From: Oceanospirillales bacterium
GTDB taxonomy: Bacteria > Pseudomonadota > Gammaproteobacteria > Xanthomonadales > SZUA-36
Reading direction: 5' to 3'
Assembly: GCA_003232965.1 (NCBI GenBank)
Contig: QIKG01000122.1
Span: forward strand, 1 to 21,915
Length of the DNA stretch: 21,915 bases
Shown here piece by piece: positions 11,807 through 20,319 of this stretch (the first letter of the stretch is position 1; every line of letters starts with the position of its first letter). The notes under the pieces are model-generated. The model worked only from the letters and a program-made list of their open reading frames with translations. It did not search any database and was not told the DNA's origin. The position numbers and the translations under genes are program-made.

Positions 11807-12366
11807 TATTCTGCTCCCACGTAGTCAGCCACTATGGCATCTAAAGTCCCTTGGTCACTAGCAGCAGCAACTAGACCTTTTGACTGCGTAAAGGCACCTA
11901 AGCGCGACTGTCCCATCGCCAATATGCTCGCATGTAGCAGCGACAGGTCCGATTCGCTGTCAATAGTGATCGCCGAGGTGCCATCAATCGACGGTATCAA
12001 CATCGGGTAACTCAAAAATTGCTTAGCGCCAATGATATTCGCCCAATTAGCTTTGGCCTCCAAATTAAGTGCCACGGTCACCCCATAGCCACTCAAAAAT
12101 CCCTTTTCAAGTTTCTCCAAATAAGCATCATCGAGCTGCTTAAAAGCAACCTGTTTTAGATACTCCAAATCGAGTATGTCGTGGCTGTTGATAATGTCAG
12201 TAGCTATTTGTAACGTAGCATCATCAAGCACTTCGGAGAAGACTATTGAGAGTTTCCCAGCCGTCATTACTACCGAATCAAAGTCGTTGATAGCGGCCGC
12301 GAGCTCCCGGTGTAGCTTCGAGGCATTAATCGTGGCTGTATCTATAATTAAATCTAAGTTATACAT
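11806..12366 (-). CDS. Tail-appendage-associated protein
   Basis: 186 residues. The N-terminal part is helical, and the C-terminal part (IDGTSAITIDSESDLSLLHA through TLDAIVADYVGA) has the layout of DUF4376-type domains found in tail-fibre-associated or tail-assembly proteins: a short DGT strand followed by two helices. The likeness is by pattern only. It follows the last fibre gene, and the ribosome site AAGGA lies 9 nt before the ATG. It may be a fibre chaperone or an appendage component. Confidence 0.6.
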   Translation of the reverse strand: MYNLDLIIDTATINASKLHRELAAAINDFDSVVMTAGKLSIVFSEVLDDATLQIATDIINSHDILDLEYLKQVAFKQLDDAYLEKLEKGFLSGYGVTVALNLEAKANWANIIGAKQFLSYPMLIPSIDGTSAITIDSESDLSLLHASILAMGQSRLGAFTQSKGLVAAASDQGTLDAIVADYVGAE

Positions 12367-12384
12367 CAGTTTCTATCCTTTAAA

Positions 12385-13191
12385 TTAAGCAACACGAATC
12401 AACTCCAAACGAGCATCATACATTGTGCGGACTGTTCCACCGCCAGAAGAACCTACTTCTAAATTAAAATTTTGAATCCCCGGATTTAACTCAACATCTA
12501 TAAAACCGCCAGTGGAATTTTCCTGGTCAGTTCCGCTAAACCCGCCAGTTCTCGCGTCGCTACCGCCTGAATCTTTAAATTCTAACCTTAAATAGTGGAC
12601 AATTTCGGGCGTTCCATGGCCACCTGAAGCTGCTCCAACAGCAATTAGACGGCAAATTATGTCGCTACCAGTATTATTTGAGGCGAATCCGTAGCTCCAT
12701 GATAGCTTGTAAGTGCCAGCATCGAGGATATTCGCGGCTAGATTCAGATGAGTTACAAAGGCGGTACCTGTAGTCGTTGTAGGCGAATTTTCTATAGCAT
12801 AAAACCGCGCATAAGGAAATGGCAAGTGGCCTGTTGAAAGGCCATTGTTAATTAAATCATTATGATCGTTCGTATGTATTAAAGGATCAGCGATATGAGC
12901 ATCAATGGTGGCATGATCGTTTGTACCAATCCCTAAAATATTTCCATGCTGTATTGTATTCTCTAAAAAATGAATAGGAGCTGCCGAAAAATGCCCCAGC
13001 GCAAAAGTCAGCGCAAGGTCAATATCACTATGCGAATTGGTGCCGATATTTAAAATATTGCCGTGATTTATCGCTCCTTCGTGCTGTAAAATGTTGCTTT
13101 GAGCAACTACATTGTCATCAAGCGTATCCGTGCCATTAACAAATTCGGCTAATTGGCAAGGAGGATTATTTATTTTTACTGGTCTAGTCAT
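12385..13191 (-). CDS. Tail-fibre-like protein with jelly-roll-like tip
   Basis: 268 residues. Two shaft repeats, HGNILNIGTNSHSDIDLAL and HGNILGIGTNDHATIDAHI (about 40 and 80), are of the G-T-N-x-H-x2-I-D type common in phage fibres. From about residue 125 on comes a beta-rich domain (ENSPTTTTGTAFVTHLNLAA to the end) resembling C1q/jelly-roll fibre heads, which bind receptors. The start overlaps the upstream stop by one base (TAAAATG region). This and the 16992-18077 product have the same kind of C-terminal domain, which suggests alternative receptor-binding tips. Confidence 0.72.
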   Translation of the reverse strand: MTRPVKINNPPCQLAEFVNGTDTLDDNVVAQSNILQHEGAINHGNILNIGTNSHSDIDLALTFALGHFSAAPIHFLENTIQHGNILGIGTNDHATIDAHIADPLIHTNDHNDLINNGLSTGHLPFPYARFYAIENSPTTTTGTAFVTHLNLAANILDAGTYKLSWSYGFASNNTGSDIICRLIAVGAASGGHGTPEIVHYLRLEFKDSGGSDARTGGFSGTDQENSTGGFIDVELNPGIQNFNLEVGSSGGGTVRTMYDARLELIRVA

Positions 13192-13192
13192 T

Positions 13193-13528
13193 TTAGATCA
13201 CCGGTATGTCGCAAGTGGATACGCCGTCAGCTAATAACACCTGCACGGCTCCCAAGGATATAGGCACACTACAAGTGGATATGCCGTCAGCTAATAAGAT
13301 ATTTATTGACCCACCCGAGCCGCCGCCAGCGCCAAATAGCACCCATGAGGTGTCGCCAACTCCTTCTTTGCGATACGTTTGGGCGTTATTTCGGAGCCCT
13401 AAGCTCCCGACAGGTGCGGCGAAGCCGGGCGCTATTGACGGATCAAAAGTAAACGGGACCACGGCTACATCATCACTTAATGACAAGCCGGGAACTTCGT
13501 AAAAATCCTCAAAAATAACCTCAGACAT
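13193..13528 (-). CDS. Small fibre-associated protein with duplicated strand
   Basis: 111 residues: a beta-rich N-terminal part, a Gly/Ser hinge (GAGGGSGGS) and two copies of a strand motif, ILLADGISTCSVPI and VLLADGVSTCDIPVI, each with a Cys, at the C-terminus. The duplication shows in the DNA as matching stretches at 13210-13234 and 13271-13295. The ATG overlaps the upstream stop (TAATG). Probably a virion appendage component or connector; not recognised as a named family. Confidence 0.68.
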   Translation of the reverse strand: MSEVIFEDFYEVPGLSLSDDVAVVPFTFDPSIAPGFAAPVGSLGLRNNAQTYRKEGVGDTSWVLFGAGGGSGGSINILLADGISTCSVPISLGAVQVLLADGVSTCDIPVI

Positions 13529-15000
13529 TAACTATAAGTGTCCGTCATTGTGCGTTTAACCGATACCGAAATGCCATTAGTTGACATCATCCGTAATCGC
13601 ATTAAGCCACCAGAAATATCTACAACTGGTCGTTGGACACCAGCAGGTACCGGACCAACACGAATGCGGCCGTAAGTGTTTCTGTCAGTGGCTCCGAGGC
13701 CGTTATGAGTGGCATCAACATAAAATGTTTGGACGTTGCCAGGGATCGTATCATCCTCGATAGAGACCCTCCAAGTCACAATATCAATGTCAGCAACGGG
13801 TACGGATGCTATTGTTGTTAAAGCAACAACTGCGGCTGTTTTGGTCACTAAGCAATTGTCTAGTAGCGAATCAACTGCTACACCAAGCAAATCCAAACTC
13901 TGAGTTAAAGTCTGGCCATCAACTAAAATGGTGCTGGTGTACATGCGGTCGCCTATGGCAGCATCGAGCGCATCTATGTTGGCGTTGACAGGCTGTACGG
14001 ATATAACGTTGGTGCCAGTGACTTCATTGCCCAGTTGAGTTGCTATGGATTCAATAGACGCCGATAGCGGCTCTAAATCCGTTACATAGGTATTGTTCGT
14101 ATAAAGACGGTCCCCGATGGCGGTATCTAAGCCGCTAAGAGCGTCCGTGAAGTCCTGCGCAGCAACTAAAACATTAGTGGATGAATATACACCATCACCT
14201 TGTTGTATATCCAGTTGATCCAGGTTGGTCGTGACATCGGCAGAGTTCAGTACCTGATTCTGTTCAGTGAATGTCAAGGTGCCTATGGCAGCATCTAATT
14301 CGCCAATGGCATTTGTTGATGTGCCCATAGGGGTAATGATGTCATTACTTGAATAAACAGGTAACACCGAGCCAGCAGATGGCTTGCCAATAAAGTCACG
14401 AATAAACTGAATTTCAGCATTCGAATTAGCTGTGGTCTTAACCCATTCAGTGCCCGTGTAGTTGTACCGGCAGCCTTCCTGAGTTCCTCGATTCACTAAT
14501 AAATAGTCACCATCTGCTTCCATTTGAGAGTCAACAGTTAATGTTAGCGCACCTGAAATTCCGCCTACTATATAGACGTTTTCGGCACCTACAGTCAAAT
14601 TTGTGATCAGCACGCGGTCGGATGCAACAAGCACCACGCCGTCCAATTCATCAGCAGCTACCATGGCTAATTCAACGGCCGCGATATTCGCGTAAAGCGT
14701 TTCATCGACGATTTCAACGGGCGCTCTAAATTGGCTTAAGCCAGCGGCTACAGCATCAACATAGGCACGAGTAGCGTCTTGTTGCCAATCAGTATTATCA
14801 TTGCCAGCAACACTGATTTTTTGCCACGTTTGTAGCGAATCAGTTGCCGCATCAACTTGTTGATACGTGGTACCTAAAACCGCATTGTCTTGTTCGGCTC
14901 CATCACCACCTGGAACGCCCGTTCCAGATAAAATGCTCGATTGCCGCAGCAAGTTATCATCAAGGATAACAATGCCCGATACTACTTCAAATTCATCCAT
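13528..15000 (-). CDS. Long tail-fibre-like protein
   Basis: 490 residues. A helical start (about 1-60) is followed by a segment with VDETLYANIAAVELAM and a beta-strand region, then a shaft with repeats ending LDAAIGTLTFT, LDTAIGDRLYT and LDAAIGDRMYT (about 230-375), and a beta-rich C-terminal domain. Such LD-x-AIGDR-x-YT repeats are typical trimeric fibre shafts in phages of Gram-negative hosts. The protein is the largest appendage candidate here. A P22-like tailspike with endoglycosidase domain is not present, so receptor binding probably relies on this set of fibres. Confidence 0.72.
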   Translation of the reverse strand: MDEFEVVSGIVILDDNLLRQSSILSGTGVPGGDGAEQDNAVLGTTYQQVDAATDSLQTWQKISVAGNDNTDWQQDATRAYVDAVAAGLSQFRAPVEIVDETLYANIAAVELAMVAADELDGVVLVASDRVLITNLTVGAENVYIVGGISGALTLTVDSQMEADGDYLLVNRGTQEGCRYNYTGTEWVKTTANSNAEIQFIRDFIGKPSAGSVLPVYSSNDIITPMGTSTNAIGELDAAIGTLTFTEQNQVLNSADVTTNLDQLDIQQGDGVYSSTNVLVAAQDFTDALSGLDTAIGDRLYTNNTYVTDLEPLSASIESIATQLGNEVTGTNVISVQPVNANIDALDAAIGDRMYTSTILVDGQTLTQSLDLLGVAVDSLLDNCLVTKTAAVVALTTIASVPVADIDIVTWRVSIEDDTIPGNVQTFYVDATHNGLGATDRNTYGRIRVGPVPAGVQRPVVDISGGLMRLRMMSTNGISVSVKRTMTDTYS

Positions 15001-15010
15001 TTCCTACTCC

Positions 15011-15496
15011 TTAAATTATAATTGCGCGACCTGATGACATAAAGTCATTCGCCGAGTTGTTTGTTATCGTTATGAGCCACTGCCCAGCCATCGTAATGGC
15101 CACCGTGGTCACCATGTTTCTTAAGTTGCCTCGCACTTCCGTCAACGTCTGCGCAACACCCCCTGAAGGCAATTGAGCACGCGCAGTAAGATGATATCCG
15201 ATGCCTAAATTGTCGGTAGCATCGTTGCGAACATCAGCCTGTAAATAAGCTCCAGTGGTGATGATGCTGGTATAGACAATTATTTGCTCGCCAATTAAGA
15301 CAGGCACATCAAACCAAGTTTCAGTACCTTCTACGTCTATCAGCGGCGGCGGGACCGGAGCGGTAACCATAGCCGCTATGTTATTCACGGTGTCCGTAAT
15401 TTCTTCCAGGTGCCTCACTGATCGTTCAGCCAGCCGCAAATCCTCAGACAGGTACTGATCGTCCCTACGTGGCGGAATGAGCCGCTCGATAGTCAT
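15011..15496 (-). CDS. Virion-associated protein next to gp10-like hub
   Basis: 161 residues. The first 45 residues are helical and charged (PRRDDQYLSEDLRLAERSVR), as in a coiled coil, followed by PVPPP and an all-beta domain of about 110 residues (GTETWFDVPVLIGEQIIVYT and on). It overlaps the gp10-like stop as TAATG. In P22 the tail needle gp26 follows gp10; this protein holds that place but is shorter and does not show the long needle coiled coil, so a needle function is only a positional suggestion. Confidence 0.62.
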   Translation of the reverse strand: MTIERLIPPRRDDQYLSEDLRLAERSVRHLEEITDTVNNIAAMVTAPVPPPLIDVEGTETWFDVPVLIGEQIIVYTSIITTGAYLQADVRNDATDNLGIGYHLTARAQLPSGGVAQTLTEVRGNLRNMVTTVAITMAGQWLITITNNSANDFMSSGRAIII

Positions 15497-16992
15497 TAAG
15501 TAATCCCAGGGGTGATATCGATATCAAGCCGTTGAATATCCGCAACACCCATTTCATCGCTCCGAAAATTAAATAGGATCGAATAAGGTACCCGGCCGAT
15601 ACGATAAAACTGAATTCGTTTTAAGTATTCTTCAAAATTGCCCATAGATACAGTCCCAGCATCTTTGTAAGTGTTTCCACCATCAATACTGAATGTCAGG
15701 GCCATCACTGGCCGCTCTTGTGGGTCGGCGTCTAAAGGCAGCTTGCGGCTAACGCCCGTGCCCCTTGATGCTGCCAATTCAACGCGCGAGATAAGAAATA
15801 CATTAGATTCATTGTAAACGTAATCCGTAGAAAATTCCCGCTTAATAGACACTCCAAATTCTTGTGTTGCGGACCTTGAAAGTATCCCTAAAATGCCATT
15901 CTCAGTCGTTTGGACCAGCGTGTTTCCTAAGCTGCTGACCACATCTGATATGATACTTACAGTCCTACCGGGGCTTTCAATGCGATGCCAGATATTTTGG
16001 CCACTCATTTTTGATGCCGTCGAATTGTAAACAAATGTCTCATTTGGGAATGACCAAGCAGCAAAAAAGTCGCCATCTTGTCCCCACGAATAAGCCACAA
16101 CAGCCGATAATTCTTCAATCGAATAACTTTGTATTGCCGAGTCAATCGCTTTATTACTGATTTTAATAGCAGTGCCGGAGCCACCAGCGTAAATAGCGGT
16201 ATTATCAAATGGGCCATTGCCAAGCCACATGAAAGTTTCTTCAATCAAAATGACGCTGAAACGGCTGCGCAGTCCCTTGTTTATGGTCGCACCGGGTACA
16301 CGGCGGTACGGGAAGGGGGTTGTGCCTACGTTGCTAAATTTATCGATGCTTTCGGTACTGAAAGCAACTAGCTCATCCTTCACGCGCATGACACGAACTA
16401 GCGGATCACTGGCCGAAAAAACATCCTCAAAAGCGAGCGGATCAAACGCCCTGCCTAAATCCAGGGCTGTTGTAGGATGAGGCGATCCCACAAACAACTC
16501 TCGGGCAGACGCATAGATAAATCTAGCATCCGCAAAACTCACTGATAAGATACCACCAGGGAACCTAGAAGCATTTTCCAAGTATGTAGCATCCGTAATT
16601 ATATTTAATTCATGTGTCGTTAAGTCCAAAAAGTAGCCGGTTAATCCTGGCGGTTGAATGACCATCGTTACGCCATTTTCAGCAAATGTGCAACGACCAG
16701 CACCCGCTATGTCGCCCAGCAACGTGAAGGTGTTTAAGCTATTCATGAAAAACAATTGATTGCCATTCACTAAATAGATGCTATCAGTTGATTTCACTTT
16801 AATGAAGCCCCTACCAACACCTGAACCGATATCCAGTGATGCTTCAATGCCCGGTGTGCGCCTCAAAGAAACTTGAGATAAGCCGCCTGGGAGCTCCAAA
16901 ATTGACTGACTGAGATTCGTGGACATCTTTTGGATTAACGATGTGTCCCCTTCTTCATATAAGCCACCAAGTGGCACATTTACTGTTTGCAT
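15496..16992 (-). CDS. gp10-like tail hub / packaged-DNA stabilisation protein
   Basis: 498 residues from the ATG at 16992 (P22 gp10 is 472). I prefer this start to the upstream GTG/ATG-type ones, because it forms a TAATG overlap with the previous gene. The domain matches the P22 gp10 family: the N-terminal strands (MQTVNVPLGGLYEEGD), a gp10-like core, and IDSAIQSYSIEELSAVVAYS followed by FVYNSTASKMSGQNIWHRIE, which lines up with SIEKIIRSYTAEEM and VYDASSSQNG-type segments of P22. In P22 this protein forms the hub under the portal and gp4, closing the DNA channel. Confidence 0.85.
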   Translation of the reverse strand: MQTVNVPLGGLYEEGDTSLIQKMSTNLSQSILELPGGLSQVSLRRTPGIEASLDIGSGVGRGFIKVKSTDSIYLVNGNQLFFMNSLNTFTLLGDIAGAGRCTFAENGVTMVIQPPGLTGYFLDLTTHELNIITDATYLENASRFPGGILSVSFADARFIYASARELFVGSPHPTTALDLGRAFDPLAFEDVFSASDPLVRVMRVKDELVAFSTESIDKFSNVGTTPFPYRRVPGATINKGLRSRFSVILIEETFMWLGNGPFDNTAIYAGGSGTAIKISNKAIDSAIQSYSIEELSAVVAYSWGQDGDFFAAWSFPNETFVYNSTASKMSGQNIWHRIESPGRTVSIISDVVSSLGNTLVQTTENGILGILSRSATQEFGVSIKREFSTDYVYNESNVFLISRVELAASRGTGVSRKLPLDADPQERPVMALTFSIDGGNTYKDAGTVSMGNFEEYLKRIQFYRIGRVPYSILFNFRSDEMGVADIQRLDIDITPGIT

Positions 16993-18077
16993 TAAAGAGC
17001 GACTCTTTCCATAACCAATGTTGCGTACAAGTTTTCGGACGGACCAAAGGCCGCCACATCTAATCCACCCCATTGAACGACCGCGTTGATGGTACTTACA
17101 TTCGAAAAACGCTGAATTGAATAACTATCACCACCGGGGGGGACGACAAATTGTCCATTAATGGTGGTTGTAGCCGAAGATTGAGCCCCATCGGCAGCCA
17201 AGCCGCCGGGGGTGCCTATATCAAAGTTTCGCCCGGTAGTCCCGAGTAATACTTGCGTGCCCGAAGTAACATTAAACAGTCGGACGGAATATATTAGTTG
17301 TGCGGTCCCAGCACCTGTTATACGCTCCATCATGACTCGTGTATCAAATTGGATGTTGTAAGTGCCCGGCTCAAGCGTAAAAGTATTATTGGCGGCCAAA
17401 ACACAGATTGATGCCGCATCTAGCTGCTTATCGTTCAGTGTTTGTGTTTCATACGAAAAGGCACCTTGTGGATCACCATTGCCACCATTAGCAGCTACAA
17501 CGTGACGAATAACTACACGATCAACTGGAATAATCACCCCAGGAAGCGGTACGAAAACTAAGGCATCCTCGGCCGGATTAACGATAGCCACACTGCCCGC
17601 AGCACCTACATAGTCAATAGGCGTATCCGTAAGCTGTAAGAAATTCTGATCAGGTGGTATCAAAGCCGCAGGCAAATCTAGCGCCCTCCAACGGCTATTG
17701 GCTATATCATAAGTCGCTACTTGGCCGTTAGTAGGCGCATCCAAAGTAAACCAATTAAGTAGCTCATTAGTGGTTGAGGTGCTTAAATCAAGCGGCGGAA
17801 TGACCAAAGGATCCTGGAACTCAAAAGCCGTTGCCAAGGCATTGACAGCCACTACTTGGCCGGGGGTGCCTATCATATTTGGAGTATCCGTAAGCTCCAA
17901 CAAAGTGGTACTAGAATCCGCACCACCTGTTATAATACCAGTAGTTTCACTATACGCTAAAAACTCATCCAGCGGCGCTAACCGCAAACGGGGACCATCA
18001 GCTACCAAAATTGAGTCGCCTGAGTCCAATTCAGCGGCTGTTATGTTTAGTAATTGCGAAGCATCTATTTCAGACAT
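16992..18077 (-). CDS. Fibre-like protein, shared N-terminus, C1q-like tip
   Basis: 361 residues from the ATG at 18077, with AAAGG 8 nt upstream; the longer frame begins at a GTG that overlaps this ribosome site. The N-terminus MSEIDASQLLNITAAELD to RLRLAPLDEF resembles that of the neighbouring 18143-19225 product. Two shaft repeats, LLELTDTPNMIGTPGQVVAV and FLQLTDTPIDYVGAAGSVAI, are of the LTDTP type widespread in tail fibres. The C-terminal 170 residues are beta-rich with a jelly-roll/C1q look (NNTFTLEPGTYNIQFDTRV). Receptor-binding fibre is the best reading. Confidence 0.75.
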   Translation of the reverse strand: MSEIDASQLLNITAAELDSGDSILVADGPRLRLAPLDEFLAYSETTGIITGGADSSTTLLELTDTPNMIGTPGQVVAVNALATAFEFQDPLVIPPLDLSTSTTNELLNWFTLDAPTNGQVATYDIANSRWRALDLPAALIPPDQNFLQLTDTPIDYVGAAGSVAIVNPAEDALVFVPLPGVIIPVDRVVIRHVVAANGGNGDPQGAFSYETQTLNDKQLDAASICVLAANNTFTLEPGTYNIQFDTRVMMERITGAGTAQLIYSVRLFNVTSGTQVLLGTTGRNFDIGTPGGLAADGAQSSATTTINGQFVVPPGGDSYSIQRFSNVSTINAVVQWGGLDVAAFGPSENLYATLVMERVAL

Positions 18078-18142
18078 TTTTAGCACCTTTAAAATTGTTA
18101 TTATTGCTCATTAGAAAACCCCGTCGCCTTCATTGCTGTTTA

Positions 18143-19225
18143 TCATGGACATGTATTAACGAACAACGTTGTGTAGCGACGCTCGTCGATGCTGTTCCCA
18201 TGTACGTAAAAATGTTCCAGTGTCGAATCAGCCGCAAGACCCGGCAAGTTTCCTTCGCCTATATTCAGACTAAATGGTAAGCCATCAGTATCGCGCAGTA
18301 CGGCCGTTGATAAATCATATGGTGTTGACATATCTGCTTGTAGCAACGTGCTGCCAAAGTTGTTAATATATAACCGTTCGCCAGAATTCGTCACAAGGAA
18401 ATCAGTTGGATCAGGTCCGCCGCCAATGAAGCTGAATAAATCTAAGGTGGTTGGGAAACCAATTCCCACCAAACTGTTCGGTGTGGGCAATGGAAAGGCA
18501 CGCAAAAAGCTGTTATCATCTAGCAGATAAAGCCAGTTTCCATCGTCCGAGAATTTCGCACGGATAGCGGAACTGGTTGTTGCGAAAGTTTCGTCCGGTG
18601 TCAGTGTTGATGAATCAAAAGCAGTGCTTAAAGTAAATCGCCGCACGGTGGAGTTTTCAACCAGAAGCATTATGGTGCCATCTACGGTTAAGCTTACGCC
18701 TTCTATTGTACCCGTGCCAAAAAATTCACCATTAGCGGCCAAAACGCCAGTGCTTAAGTCATTTGGTGTGCCCATTACCATTCGCCTAACCCTACCGGAT
18801 CCGCCACCAGCAAACGGTTCGACCGTATAATGGTTTACGCCATCAGGTGAAATATGTACACCGTCTGAGGTTGATTCAAAGCCGGTCGAGAATATATCGA
18901 CTTGCTCCGCCATAGAATCCAGGCAACCGAAGCCAAAAGGCACAAAAGGTGGCGCGCAGGCAACAGCAAAGGTGCTTGAAGCAACGAACATGCCTGTCAT
19001 TGTACACCATTGTAAGGTATCGCCAGACTGGATATCGGTACAGTCAACATCAGACAAGCCACATAAGGTGCTTGATCCGCCGCCGCCGCCGTCACCGCCA
19101 GAGGTAAATGCGGAGCTGCTTACAAGCCGCGAGCGGCCATTATGCACCACAGCAACCTCAGTCGCATTATCGGTTACATCACTGGGTAAAATCCGCAGTA
19201 AATTCCTTTGCTCAATTTCTGACAT
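18143..19225 (-). CDS. Beta-propeller-like fibre or adhesin protein
   Basis: 360 residues. The N-terminus MSEIEQRNLLRILPSDVT to RLVSSSAF shares the pattern of the next gene, followed by a Gly-rich hinge (GGDGGGGGSS) and a Cys-containing segment. From about residue 130 comes a set of propeller-type repeats with DLSTGVLAANGEFFG, SDDGNWLYLLDDNSFL and DLSTAVLRD motifs, as in NHL/WD-like phage tail propellers. The ATG... stop pair with gp4-like overlaps by one base (TAATG). It likely sits on the virion next to the tail and contacts a receptor, but this is inferred from layout. Confidence 0.68.
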   Translation of the reverse strand: MSEIEQRNLLRILPSDVTDNATEVAVVHNGRSRLVSSSAFTSGGDGGGGGSSTLCGLSDVDCTDIQSGDTLQWCTMTGMFVASSTFAVACAPPFVPFGFGCLDSMAEQVDIFSTGFESTSDGVHISPDGVNHYTVEPFAGGGSGRVRRMVMGTPNDLSTGVLAANGEFFGTGTIEGVSLTVDGTIMLLVENSTVRRFTLSTAFDSSTLTPDETFATTSSAIRAKFSDDGNWLYLLDDNSFLRAFPLPTPNSLVGIGFPTTLDLFSFIGGGPDPTDFLVTNSGERLYINNFGSTLLQADMSTPYDLSTAVLRDTDGLPFSLNIGEGNLPGLAADSTLEHFYVHGNSIDERRYTTLFVNTCP

Positions 19226-19746
19226 TAATGATTCTCCGAGTTTTTAGGGTCGCCTGTTAATATAATGTTGCCTTGCTCATCTGTTAAGGTATGCCCGCCA
19301 TCCGTTACGGCAATTCCTGGGTTTCTGCTGCCAGCGAATTTGCGGCCTCTGAAGCTGTGGAATTGACCATGGACGCCAGTACCTAATGGCATATTTGCTG
19401 GTGGCATGTTAACAGGTGGTCGCTGATTCGCCTTTAAGTGATTTTCGTAGGCTCGCTCCGCAAAGGCAATAATGGAATTACTTGGAGTTATGCCGAAACT
19501 TGAAGCAACTGATAGGGCCAAATGAGTCACGATTAGCTGCTCAGAAGCTATATCAAGACCGGTTTCATCAGCAGCCGATGTGACCAAATTGGCCCCTAAG
19601 TGGATGCCTTGAATGTCAAATTCAGCTACTATGCGGTTATAATGCCGCAACGCTAAAGCTACTTCATCAGCCGTCAAATCAGTTTCTGATGCGCGGACTT
19701 GAAGTGATTCTAAAGCGTCTTGGACGATAATTCTAGCTGTTGCCAT
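19225..19746 (-). CDS. gp4-like tail accessory factor (head-tail adaptor)
   Basis: 173 residues (P22 gp4 is 166). The N-terminal two thirds is helical and follows the gp4 pattern: IVQDALESLQVRASETDLT, then VALALRHYNRIVAEFDIQGI, and an end helix FAERAYENHLKANQRPP. In P22 gp4 binds the portal ring and starts tail assembly. The start lies 14 bases inside the end of gene 19733-20224, with AAGGA 11 nt upstream. Its presence without a visible portal gene is striking. Confidence 0.85.
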   Translation of the reverse strand: MATARIIVQDALESLQVRASETDLTADEVALALRHYNRIVAEFDIQGIHLGANLVTSAADETGLDIASEQLIVTHLALSVASSFGITPSNSIIAFAERAYENHLKANQRPPVNMPPANMPLGTGVHGQFHSFRGRKFAGSRNPGIAVTDGGHTLTDEQGNIILTGDPKNSENH

Positions 19747-20224
19747 CTACTTGTGGTTCCTTTTGAGTTGCTGGATGATACCGCTCTGGATGTGGCTCAT
19801 TCCATACGTCGGAGGCTTTTAGATGCTTCTCGATCTTGTGACGCACCTTTCTTAATTTCATGTCGATAGTGACGTTGATGCCAAAGACTTCTTTGCCGAA
19901 TTTAACCAATCTAGCCTTGGATAATACATTGTAATTTAAGCTGATAGCGGATATCTCTTTCATCGCATAGGCTTTATCCAAAGTGGCTTGATGATTCTTC
20001 ATTTCACACTCGTCATTCTCGCCGCATTTCTTACTTTCAGTACATTCAGTACATTCACTTACCATGATTTCTGAGACCCATTCGGCAATCTCAACTCGCC
20101 ATCCGAGTTTCTCGTAATCGCTGATTTTATCATCAGTAACAATTGCGGATTCAAAAGTGCCATCGGGTTTTTTGTTGAACATGTACTGCCGAAAAATCTT
20201 AACTTTACTTGTACTTAATTTCAT
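19733..20224 (-). CDS. Cys-rich protein with SAP/HeH-like end, between coat and gp4
   Basis: 163 residues. The central segment has Cys58-x2-Cys61-x5-Cys67-x5-Cys73, possibly metal-binding. Residues about 101-135 (SKARLVKFGKEVFGINVTID then KLRKVRHKIEKHL) look like the short helix-extension-helix (SAP/HeH/LEM-like) module found in small proteins between coat and head-completion genes of many phages. P22 itself has no gene at this position, so this is an insertion typical of distant relatives. It may help link head completion to DNA; function not shown. Confidence 0.68.
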   Translation of the reverse strand: MKLSTSKVKIFRQYMFNKKPDGTFESAIVTDDKISDYEKLGWRVEIAEWVSEIMVSECTECTESKKCGENDECEMKNHQATLDKAYAMKEISAISLNYNVLSKARLVKFGKEVFGINVTIDMKLRKVRHKIEKHLKASDVWNEPHPERYHPATQKEPQVDGNS

Positions 20225-20271
20225 TACTTTGCCTCGTTTTGAATTAGGGGGTTTGGTTGTTTAAAGTGCCT

Positions 20272-20296
20272 GAGTTGCGCCAGTTAGACGCAACTC
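20272..20296 (-). promoter_or_regulatory. Hairpin between coat gene and downstream genes
   Basis: GAGTTGCG (20272-20279) and CGCAACTC (20289-20296) form an 8-bp stem with a 9-nt loop in the 95-base gap after the coat gene. No T run follows, so it may be a partial terminator or RNA-processing site lowering expression of the tail genes relative to coat. Confidence 0.45.
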
Positions 20297-20319
20297 CATA
20301 ACACTATCTAGTTACTACT

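Noticed and set aside
15011..15496. Tail needle (gp26-like)
   Set aside because: Right position, but too short and lacking the long needle coiled coil; kept as a virion-associated protein only.
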